This document shows positions 1 through 4,716 of a stretch of DNA of 5,559 nt, in pieces (the stretch's first letter is position 1; the number at the start of each line of letters is the position of its first letter). The DNA comes from Propionibacteriaceae bacterium (GTDB taxonomy: Bacteria; Actinomycetota; Actinomycetes; Propionibacteriales; Propionibacteriaceae): positions 1 through 5,559 of the forward strand of contig JAITED010000123.1 of assembly GCA_031282235.1 (NCBI GenBank), in the 5' to 3' direction. A model generated the notes under the pieces. That model was not told the DNA's origin. It saw nothing but the letters and a program-made list of their open reading frames with translations, and ran no database searches. Both the position numbers and the translations under genes were made by a program.

Positions 1-1925
1 GCGGTAGCGTACTGCCGGGTATAACCCATCAGCCAGAATGCCTGTGCCGAGTCGGTCGTACCAGTCTTGCCAGCTTGCGGCCAAGGCCCGGAGACGCGCC
101 CGTCCGCTGCGCCGCCGCCGTACATCACCTGGCTAAGCACTTGGCTCACCCCGTCGGCCACCTCCGGGTTCATCACCTCTTGGCAGTTGGCGGATGGCAC
201 ATTGAGCTGTTTGCCGTCGCGGTCCTCAATAGCGTCCATGATGATGGGGCTGCAGTGCGTACCGCGACCGGCGAAAGTGGCATACGCTTCCGCTACCACC
301 AGCGGCGCCACCTCCGCAGAACCCAACGTGAACGATGGGGCGTGGTCGAAGTGGTAATCGTCAATCAGGTCAGTGCCCCCAGTGCTGGGGTGCGCGATGG
401 CGGCGTGTATCCCAGCGCGCTTAGCCAGACCGACCGTCTGACACACCCCTACATCCCGGATGAGTTGCCCGTAGTAGGTGTTAACGGAATCAATAGTGGC
501 TCTAAGCAGCGTTATTTGTCCGTATTCGCTGCCGCCGAAGTTACCAACCGTCCAAGGGACACGAAAGGTGCCGTCACAAGCCTTGAAGCTATCTTTACTG
601 AAATCCATCCGCCGCGGGGCGTCGTAGTAGTGGGAGAGTGAGGCTCCCTGTTCGAGCGCCGCGGCCAACGTGAACGGCTTGAAGCTGGAACCGGCCTGGA
701 ACCCTTCTGCGCCACCCATCGCGTAGTCAACGGCGTAGTTGAAGAACGTCTCGCCCGCTTCCGCATTCACGCCCATCACCGGCCGGGACTGCGCCATCTG
801 GATGATGCGCCCCGTACCAGCCTCTACGGTAGCCGATACGGCAACCACTGGGTCAGTAGGGGCTGCGCGCTCCATCAAGGATGCGATAGCGGTATCCATC
901 GCCGCCGGGTCGATGCTGGTATGAATCGTCAAACCGCCCCGACGTAAAAACGTGAGCCGACTCTCCGGGGTCTCGCCGTACTCCTCCATCTGCTCTGAAG
1001 CAAATATATGCTCGATGTAGTCACAGATGAACGGATAACGCGACTGGGCGCACCCCACGTTGAACGGCACCACCTTGGTCTGGTCGAACGGTTCCGCTTT
1101 GGCGGCAGCCGCTTGCGCCGTCGTAATCATCGCCACTTCGGGATGCGCCATCCGGTCAAGCACCACGTTGCGGCGCGCGATAGCCGCCTTTTCGTTGGAG
1201 ATTGGGTCGGTTAAACCAGGGTTCTGCACCAGTCCAGCGAGCATCGCCGCTTGTGACAATGTGAGTTCGCTGGCGTGCACCCCAAAGAAGTGGTTAGCCG
1301 CCGCCTCAACACCGTAAGCGCCATCACCGAAATACGCCAGATTGAGATAACCCTCCAAAATCTGGTCTTTAGTTCTTACCTGCTCTACGCCCACCGCGTA
1401 ACGCAACTCCATTATTTTGCGATCCAGCGTGGAGGCGATGGCCGCGTCGTAAGCGTCCTTGTCACCGGAGTCCCAGGCGGTCTGGGAGCGTACTAACTTC
1501 ACGTACTGCTGGGTGATGGACGATGCCCCCTGCATATCGCCGCCGAGCGCGTCAACCACTATCGCCCGCATCAAACCCTCTAAGTCCAGTGCGCCGTGTT
1601 GATAAAAACGGTGATCCTCAATGGCCACGATAGCCTGCCGCATGATGGGGGCGATGTCGTCAAAGTCAACCCAGGTACGGTTTTGGTCTGCGATGGTGCC
1701 GATGAGGCTGCCATCAGCGGCCAAAATCTGGGTTTCTTCGGAAGCCACCGGGATATCGAGGTTGAGCGGCATGGTGGTCATGTCCTCCGCTGCGGCGCTG
1801 GCGACACCAGAAACCATAGCTACGACAGGCACCGCCAACCCAGCGGTGAGCAGCCCGGCGATGATGGAGAAGCACAGAAATCCAAACATCCGCGCCCCAA
1901 CAGACGTCGTGCTCTTTTTAGCCAT
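1..1925 (-). CDS. Class A penicillin-binding protein (glycosyltransferase 51 + transpeptidase), PonA-like; C-terminus beyond left edge
   Basis: Bifunctional peptidoglycan synthase: it polymerises lipid II into glycan strands and crosslinks stem peptides outside the membrane. I translated the minus strand from ATG 1925: 641 codons stay open to the left edge. Residues 1-13 are basic (MAKK), followed by one membrane anchor at about 14-40. The GT51 domain shows EDHRF (103-107, with catalytic Glu103), the GASSITQQ motif (133-140), RKIMELRYAVGVE (169-181), the ILEGYLN stretch (189-195) and ARRNVVL (250-256). The transpeptidase domain shows SSFK (nucleophile Ser413, Lys416), SVN (480-482) and KTGTT (620-624). 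Cysteines at 292/302, 450/495 and 558/581 could pair outside the cell; similar ones occur in actinobacterial PonA proteins (from memory). The end of the transpeptidase domain and any PASTA repeats lie outside the window. No in-frame start exists upstream before a TGA at 1965-1967; ATG at 1889 (residue 13) is the next alternative. Divergent from whiB, as ponA2 is from whiB4 in mycobacteria. Confidence 0.95.
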   Translation of the reverse strand, partial: MAKKSTTSVGARMFGFLCFSIIAGLLTAGLAVPVVAMVSGVASAAAEDMTTMPLNLDIPVASEETQILAADGSLIGTIADQNRTWVDFDDIAPIMRQAIVAIEDHRFYQHGALDLEGLMRAIVVDALGGDMQGASSITQQYVKLVRSQTAWDSGDKDAYDAAIASTLDRKIMELRYAVGVEQVRTKDQILEGYLNLAYFGDGAYGVEAAANHFFGVHASELTLSQAAMLAGLVQNPGLTDPISNEKAAIARRNVVLDRMAHPEVAMITTAQAAAAKAEPFDQTKVVPFNVGCAQSRYPFICDYIEHIFASEQMEEYGETPESRLTFLRRGGLTIHTSIDPAAMDTAIASLMERAAPTDPVVAVSATVEAGTGRIIQMAQSRPVMGVNAEAGETFFNYAVDYAMGGAEGFQAGSSFKPFTLAAALEQGASLSHYYDAPRRMDFSKDSFKACDGTFRVPWTVGNFGGSEYGQITLLRATIDSVNTYYGQLIRDVGVCQTVGLAKRAGIHAAIAHPSTGGTDLIDDYHFDHAPSFTLGSAEVAPLVVAEAYATFAGRGTHCSPIIMDAIEDRDGKQLNVPSANCQEVMNPEVADGVSQVLSQVMYGGGAADGRVSGPWPQAGKTGTTDSAQAFWLMGYTRQYAT

Positions 1926-1932
1926 GCCAAGG

Positions 1933-1938
1933 ATTCTA
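1933..1938 (-). promoter_or_regulatory. Leaderless-type -10 box of the PBP gene (TAGAAT)
   Basis: On the minus strand TAGAAT (5 of 6 matches to TATAAT, and fitting the actinobacterial TANNNT pattern) is followed by 7 bases and then the PBP ATG. Initiation about 7 bases after a -10 box would put the transcript start on the ATG itself. There is no purine-rich Shine-Dalgarno sequence before this ATG (the 7 bases are CCTTGGC), which fits leaderless translation, common in Actinobacteria. No TTGACA-like -35 sits at 16-18 bases; a dyad occupies that place instead. Confidence 0.55.
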
Positions 1939-1951
1939 CCGTGTGTTCCGT

Positions 1952-1975
1952 TTGAGCTACTACGTCAGCACTCAA
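1952..1975. promoter_or_regulatory. Operator-like dyad TTGAG-N5-ACGT-N5-CTCAA
   Basis: A symmetric 24-bp element: 5-bp arms TTGAG (1952-1956) and CTCAA (1971-1975) stand at equal 5-bp distances from a central palindrome ACGT (1962-1965). It covers the -35 region of the proposed leaderless PBP promoter, where an activator or repressor could act. Seven of twelve base pairs are symmetric, so chance is not excluded. No binding protein can be named from sequence. Confidence 0.35.
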
Positions 1976-1990
1976 TCACCTTGCGGTGAT
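1975..1990. promoter_or_regulatory. Inverted repeat 1 in the divergent promoter region
   Basis: Perfect 6-bp arms ATCACC (1975-1980) and GGTGAT (1985-1990) around TTGC. The loop and right arm include the TTGCGG proposed as the -35 of the distal whiB promoter, so a protein bound here would compete with RNA polymerase. It shares the heptamer TTGCGGT with the inverted repeat at 2024-2038. Confidence 0.4.
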
Positions 1991-2008
1991 ACCCTAATAA
2001 TCCATAAT
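1981..2008 (+). promoter_or_regulatory. Possible distal whiB promoter (TTGCGG-N16-CATAAT)
   Basis: A -35-like TTGCGG (1981-1986), a 16-bp spacer and a -10-like CATAAT (2003-2008, 5 of 6 matches to TATAAT) face whiB. Transcription would begin near 2015, giving a leader of about 60 bases that contains the inverted repeat at 2024-2038. The -35 lies in inverted repeat 1 and the -10 overlaps the inverted repeat at 2005-2021. A prediction from consensus matching only. Confidence 0.4.
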
Positions 2009-2021
2009 CCCGGTTGGATTA
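2005..2021. promoter_or_regulatory. Inverted repeat 2 in the divergent promoter region
   Basis: Perfect 6-bp arms TAATCC (2005-2010) and GGATTA (2016-2021) around CGGTT. It overlaps the -10 of the proposed distal whiB promoter and its expected start site, a position typical of a repressor site. It is not followed by a T-run, so it does not look like a terminator. Confidence 0.35.
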
Positions 2022-2023
2022 GC

Positions 2024-2038
2024 TACCGCGTTGCGGTA
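2024..2038. promoter_or_regulatory. Inverted repeat 3 in the divergent promoter region
   Basis: Perfect 6-bp arms TACCGC (2024-2029) and GCGGTA (2033-2038) around GTT. The right half contains TTGCGG (2031-2036), proposed as the -35 of the proximal whiB promoter. In a transcript from the distal promoter it could fold as a small hairpin in the leader. The heptamer TTGCGGT is repeated 50 bp away, at 1981. Confidence 0.4.
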
Positions 2039-2058
2039 ACGTGAGGAGACGCTATTCT
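2031..2058 (+). promoter_or_regulatory. Possible proximal whiB promoter (TTGCGG-N16-TATTCT)
   Basis: TTGCGG (2031-2036), a 16-bp spacer and TATTCT (2053-2058, 4 of 6 matches to TATAAT) face whiB, with the same -35 sequence and the same spacer length as the distal candidate. Initiation around 2064-2066 would leave only about 12-14 bases before the ATG, barely including the ribosome binding site. Weaker -10 than the distal candidate. Confidence 0.35.
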
Positions 2059-2065
2059 TTCATGC

Positions 2066-2072
2066 AGGGGGG
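2066..2072 (+). promoter_or_regulatory. Ribosome binding site of whiB
   Basis: AGGGGGG five bases ahead of the ATG at 2078. It is strong and well placed and fixes the whiB start; the ATG at 2062 is out of frame. It contrasts with the absence of any such site before the divergent PBP gene. Confidence 0.7.
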
Positions 2073-2077
2073 CATTT

Positions 2078-2401
2078 ATGGCGCGCACCCAGGTCGATGA
2101 CTGGACGCTCCTTGCTGCCTGCCGGGGCATGAACGACCAGCTTTTCCCCGAAGCCCGCGACCAAAGGCGCGCCAAAAACATCTGTTTCGGCTGTCCGGTA
2201 CGAGCAAACTGCCTAGCCGAAGCGTTGGATAATCGTATTGAGTGGGGCGTTTGGGGTGGCATGACGGAGCGCGAACGGCGACAACTGCGTAGGCAACGCC
2301 CCGATGTTAGCTCTTGGGCGCAGGTGCTGGGCACTGTCACTGCCACCGGAGTCCCCATCATCGGCGGAGCCGCCGCCAACCAACCCCGCCGCTTAAAATA
2401 A
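2078..2401 (+). CDS. whiB: WhiB-family iron-sulfur transcriptional regulator, WhiB4/WblA-like
   Basis: A 107-residue cytoplasmic protein with the full WhiB signature: Cys15, then Cys36-x2-Cys39-x5-Cys45, the four ligands of the [4Fe-4S] cluster; the turn GVWGG at 57-61; and an arginine-rich helix (TERERRQLRRQR, 63-74) typical of DNA contact. Family knowledge: WhiB proteins sense oxygen, NO or redox state and usually act with the primary sigma factor or directly on DNA. The stretch CLAEALDNRIEWGVWGGMTERERR and, above all, the divergent class A PBP gene match the whiB4/ponA2 pair of M. tuberculosis and the wblA locus of Streptomyces, so a WhiB4/WblA-type member is likely (inference from synteny). 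Residues 75-107 form a low-complexity tail with no recognised motif. The last 14 bases of the gene are one copy of a tandem duplication, so its end (RRLK-stop) may have been shaped by it. It converges on the MFS gene. Confidence 0.95.
   Translation: MARTQVDDWTLLAACRGMNDQLFPEARDQRRAKNICFGCPVRANCLAEALDNRIEWGVWGGMTERERRQLRRQRPDVSSWAQVLGTVTATGVPIIGGAAANQPRRLK
2362..2375. repeat. Short G+C-rich inverted repeat at the end of whiB
   Basis: CGGCGG (2362-2367) and CCGCCG (2370-2375) form a perfect short palindrome near the end of whiB, 26 bases before its last base. A tight G+C hairpin is possible in either transcript, but no T-run follows on either strand, so it is not a convincing terminator. Codons for Gly-Gly-Ala-Ala in G+C-rich DNA may explain it. 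Confidence 0.3.
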
Positions 2402-2415
2402 GCCGCTTAAAATAA
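2388..2415. repeat. Perfect 14-bp tandem duplication across the whiB stop codon
   Basis: GCCGCTTAAAATAA occurs twice, directly adjacent, at 2388-2401 and 2402-2415. The first copy encodes the end of WhiB including its TAA; the second fills most of the 20-bp gap to the convergent MFS stop (2422-2424). The junction makes a small inverted repeat, GCTTA-AAA-TAAGC (2391-2403), the only hairpin between the convergent genes. It is too weak to call a terminator, though the A/T-rich flanks could help pausing in both directions. A recent slippage duplication is the simplest origin. Confidence 0.85.
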
Positions 2416-2421
2416 CCAGTG

Positions 2422-3591
2422 TTAGCGCAGCGCGGCGAAATCTAGTTCTTCTACCCCGCCGGGGCGATAAATCGGGGTGACAACAGCCAAAATGATTACG
2501 GCGGCGAGCGCCGCAGCAGCCATCACCAGCGCCATGTTGGTGGTGCCACCGCCAAAGATGGACACCAGCGGAGCCAACGTCGCGGGCATAACACCTTGTA
2601 AAAAGCCGATGAAGCTGGCGGCGGTGCCAGCGGTTCCCCCGTGGCGGGCTAGCGCCAACGCGGCAGCGTTCGGAGGCGAGATGTTTACGGTGAACACCAG
2701 CAGGAACAGGCTCACCAACAGGCCGGGCAGTCCGGCAAAGCCGGTGGCCCCCACCCCGAGCAACAGCAACGCTAGGCCGCAGGTGATGGGCAGCGCCACC
2801 CGCAAAATCTGCGCCGACGTGTAGTGCTTCACCAACGCAGCGTTGAGCTGTGCCCCGGCCACCAACCCCATACCGTTGCAGGCGAACACCAAAGAGAACT
2901 GGAGACTCGTCAACCCGTAGCCCTCTTTTAAGATGAAAGGTGAGCCCACTACGTAACTCATCAACACTGCTGAGAGCAGGCTTGGCAGCACCGCCAACCC
3001 AACGAAGTAGCGGTCGTGTAGCAACACCCCGAATGTTTTCCACGGCAGATTCATCACCCGGCGTTCGGCGGGCAGGGTTTCTGGCAGTTTGAGCCAGATG
3101 ACCACCCACAGCACCACTCCGTATATCGCTAGCGCAAAAAATACGCCACGCCACCCCGCCCAATCCCCGATAAACGAGCCGATGGTGGGGGCGAACAGCG
3201 GTGCGACACCAATCACCAGCATCAGGCGACTCATCAACGCGCTGGCTTCCCGCCCGATGAAACGGTCGCGGATGATGGCCATAGAAGTCACCCCGGCGGC
3301 AGCGTTGCAGATGCCCATCAGCAGCCGCAGCCCGATGAGCGGCGCGATAGCCGGGGCGAACGCGCAGCCGATAGCGATAACCACATGCAGCGCAGTGCCT
3401 ATCAACGCCGGGGCGCGGCGCCCGAAACGGTCTGACAGCGGCCCCACACTCACCTGCCCGATGGCCCCGCCAATCATCATGAAAGTCATGGTGAACTGCG
3501 CCATGGTCTCCGATGTCCCCAAATCGTTAGCCACATCCGGCAGGTTGGGCAGATACATGTCCGTTGACACCGCCCCCAGAGCACTCATCAC
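2422..3591 (-). CDS. Bcr/CflA-type MFS multidrug transporter, main reading frame (5' end split off by a frameshift)
   Basis: Proton-driven efflux pump of the inner membrane. This frame (389 residues if read from the GTG at 3591) holds most of a 12-helix MFS protein: the rest of helix 1 with STDMYLPNLP (9-18), as in Bcr/CflA drug transporters; motif A GPLSDRFGRR in the helix 2-3 loop (50-59); and the helix 5 region APLFAPTIGSFIGDWAGWRGVFF, also typical of the family. The remaining hydrophobic segments run to a short tail ending FAALR. The substrate cannot be told. The start is abnormal: GTG 3591 has no ribosome binding site and would begin inside helix 1. The missing N-terminus lies just upstream in another frame (3588-3644); joined, they give 407 residues, the usual family length (about 400). 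It may be a frameshifted gene, an assembly error, or expressed by recoding or re-initiation at TGATG. Last gene of the minus-strand operon; no clear terminator follows. Confidence 0.85.
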   Translation of the reverse strand: MMSALGAVSTDMYLPNLPDVANDLGTSETMAQFTMTFMMIGGAIGQVSVGPLSDRFGRRAPALIGTALHVVIAIGCAFAPAIAPLIGLRLLMGICNAAAGVTSMAIIRDRFIGREASALMSRLMLVIGVAPLFAPTIGSFIGDWAGWRGVFFALAIYGVVLWVVIWLKLPETLPAERRVMNLPWKTFGVLLHDRYFVGLAVLPSLLSAVLMSYVVGSPFILKEGYGLTSLQFSLVFACNGMGLVAGAQLNAALVKHYTSAQILRVALPITCGLALLLLGVGATGFAGLPGLLVSLFLLVFTVNISPPNAAALALARHGGTAGTAASFIGFLQGVMPATLAPLVSIFGGGTTNMALVMAAAALAAVIILAVVTPIYRPGGVEELDFAALR

Positions 3592-3644
3592 CCCAGCATC
3601 AGCACGTATTTCGGGGTAGCGCGATAGCGTGGCGGTTCGCTCAT
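3588..3644 (-). pseudogene. Displaced N-terminus of the MFS transporter (18 codons then TGA TGA)
   Basis: ATG 3644 starts one base after the ATP-grasp stop and reads MSEPPRYRATPKYVLMLG, then stops at TGA (3590-3588), followed at once by a second TGA. A hydrophilic head followed by YVLMLG is what should precede the VMSALGAVSTDMYLP of the main frame: together they build one complete helix 1. The break lies at a G4 run (3594-3591). CTG GGG TGA would become CTG GGG GTG ATG AGT with one more G, restoring the frame. The TGA overlaps the next ATG as TGATG, a common coupling arrangement, so re-initiation at ATG 3588 is also possible. It could alternatively be a leader peptide, but the fit to helix 1 makes that less likely. 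Confidence 0.8.
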
Positions 3645-3645
3645 G

Positions 3646-4716
3646 TCAAAACCCTGGGACTAATTTTTTGTAGACCGGCACTAGCCCGATACGGTTGGGG
3701 GTCTGTTCGGGAAGTTGCCAAAAGTCGTAGCCAGGCCAGTCGTTAGCCTCCACCACCACCGGCCCATCCGGGGTTATGGCTATATCCCAACCCAAGAAAC
3801 GCATCTCGGGAACCGCTTTGGCAGCAGCCTTCACCAACTCAAACGTCTGTTGCACATACGGAAGCTGATAGCCGTCAAATACGATGCCGCTATACGGATG
3901 GCGCTCTAGCACTTCCAGCCGCGAAGTATGCGCCAACCCGACGAGTTTCCCATCCACCGGATTGATCGGCACACACATGCCATCGTTTTCTAAATTATCG
4001 ACAAACTTTCCCTTGTCCCCCAGCTTTTGAGTGGCGTATACGACATGCACTTCACCAGCTGAATCCATAAGCGTGACCACGCGCTGCGTATTGATTGCCA
4101 GCGGATACAACCGCGACAAATCCGGATGCTGCACGATGGCTTGCTCTAGCAACCCAAACTTCTTCTCAGGCTGTTTGATGTAGTTGAGCATGTCGGCCAC
4201 AGAGTCGAAATCGCTAATCCGCAGCCGCTCAATCCCGCGCCCGCTCACCCCGTCCTCTGGCTTAGCGAACACCACCTCTTTATCGGCCATAAAATCGCGC
4301 AGTGATTCCTCGTTGGCTTCGGCGACAAACAGCACACCGCGCTTAAAATACGGCAACAGGCGGCGGGCTTGCACGCTTTTCATATCGAACGTTCTGGCGA
4401 ACGTTTCATCGTTCAACATGTTTATGAGACGGGCGTTTTTGGCGCGGGTGATGTAGGTGGCGCGATGGCGATAGTCGATGTCGTAAAACCCAAATATGGC
4501 GTAGTCGTAATACCCGGCTCCGAACAGCGCAGCGCTTAACAGGATGTCAAAAGACATCGCTACTCGAGAACGCCCCGATTTCTCGTGACAGCAATCCAGC
4601 ATCGCCTTAAACTTCGAGTAGCGCACCCCGCTGGCCACCCGCGCAAAATACTTGAGCTTGGAGTAACCCTCGACTCTGCCACTTTGACGCACCACGCCCC
4701 ACAGTTTACTTAACAC
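3646..4716 (-). CDS. Sugar-transfer-associated ATP-grasp domain protein (ATPgrasp_ST type)
   Basis: A 356-residue soluble protein with an ATP-grasp fold; such enzymes join a carboxylate to an amine or thiol through an acyl-phosphate. Substrate unknown. The first 150 residues resemble the N-terminal part of the sugar-transfer-associated group (FGFYDIDYRHRATYIT, 75-90). Visible motifs: AKPEDGVSGRGI (151-162, probable ATP-binding Lys and glycine loop), LEQ (190-192), NTQRVVTL (209-216), VDN (239-241), HPYSG (273-277), GWDIAI (309-314) and VEAND (322-326), whose Glu and Asn with Asp311 are the likely Mg2+ ligands. The start chosen is GTG 4716: it overlaps the upstream flippase gene by 7 bp and has GAGG (4730-4727) ten bases ahead. 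The frame is open to a further start at 4809, but that would overlap the flippase by 100 bp. The next gene begins one base after its TGA. The partner flippase suggests work on a lipid-linked or surface glycopolymer; this is inference. Confidence 0.85.
   Translation of the reverse strand: MLSKLWGVVRQSGRVEGYSKLKYFARVASGVRYSKFKAMLDCCHEKSGRSRVAMSFDILLSAALFGAGYYDYAIFGFYDIDYRHRATYITRAKNARLINMLNDETFARTFDMKSVQARRLLPYFKRGVLFVAEANEESLRDFMADKEVVFAKPEDGVSGRGIERLRISDFDSVADMLNYIKQPEKKFGLLEQAIVQHPDLSRLYPLAINTQRVVTLMDSAGEVHVVYATQKLGDKGKFVDNLENDGMCVPINPVDGKLVGLAHTSRLEVLERHPYSGIVFDGYQLPYVQQTFELVKAAAKAVPEMRFLGWDIAITPDGPVVVEANDWPGYDFWQLPEQTPNRIGLVPVYKKLVPGF
3652..3655 (-). promoter_or_regulatory. Ribosome binding site pointing to the ATG at 3644
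   Basis: AGGG on the minus strand, inside the last codons of the ATP-grasp gene, seven bases before ATG 3644. It decides the start: translation of the MFS gene was designed to begin at 3644 and not at the GTG at 3591, which has no such site. Confidence 0.6.

Noticed and set aside
75..641. Open frames on the plus strand (75-641, 1008-1214, 1060-1317, 1596-1955, 1621-1989) and a minus-strand frame 512-766
   Set aside because: All lie inside the PBP gene, whose own frame carries every GT51 and transpeptidase motif; these products are Ala/Arg/Pro-rich with no recognisable domain.
2023..2379. Minus-strand frame antisense to whiB
   Set aside because: The opposite strand has a perfect WhiB cysteine set and a strong ribosome binding site; the antisense product is unrelated low-complexity sequence.
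2402..2421. Intrinsic terminator between the convergent whiB and MFS genes
   Set aside because: Only a 5-bp A/T-rich hairpin is present and no T-run follows a G+C stem on either strand.
3591..3594. Phase-variable homopolymer in the MFS gene
   Set aside because: A run of only four Gs is short for slipped-strand phase variation; a fixed indel or sequencing error is more likely.
2393..3619. Long alternative frames over the transporter: minus 2393-3163, plus 2477-2824 and 3089-3619
   Set aside because: Arginine/histidine- or Ala/Pro/Thr-rich shadows of the MFS coding frame; no ribosome binding site or family motif.
4385..4406. Direct repeat CGAACGTT at 4386-4393 and 4399-4406, and a CGCTTAAAATA match near 4341 to the duplication at 2388
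   Set aside because: Both are within well-conserved ATP-grasp coding sequence (FARTFD and YFKRG codons); chance or codon usage is enough.
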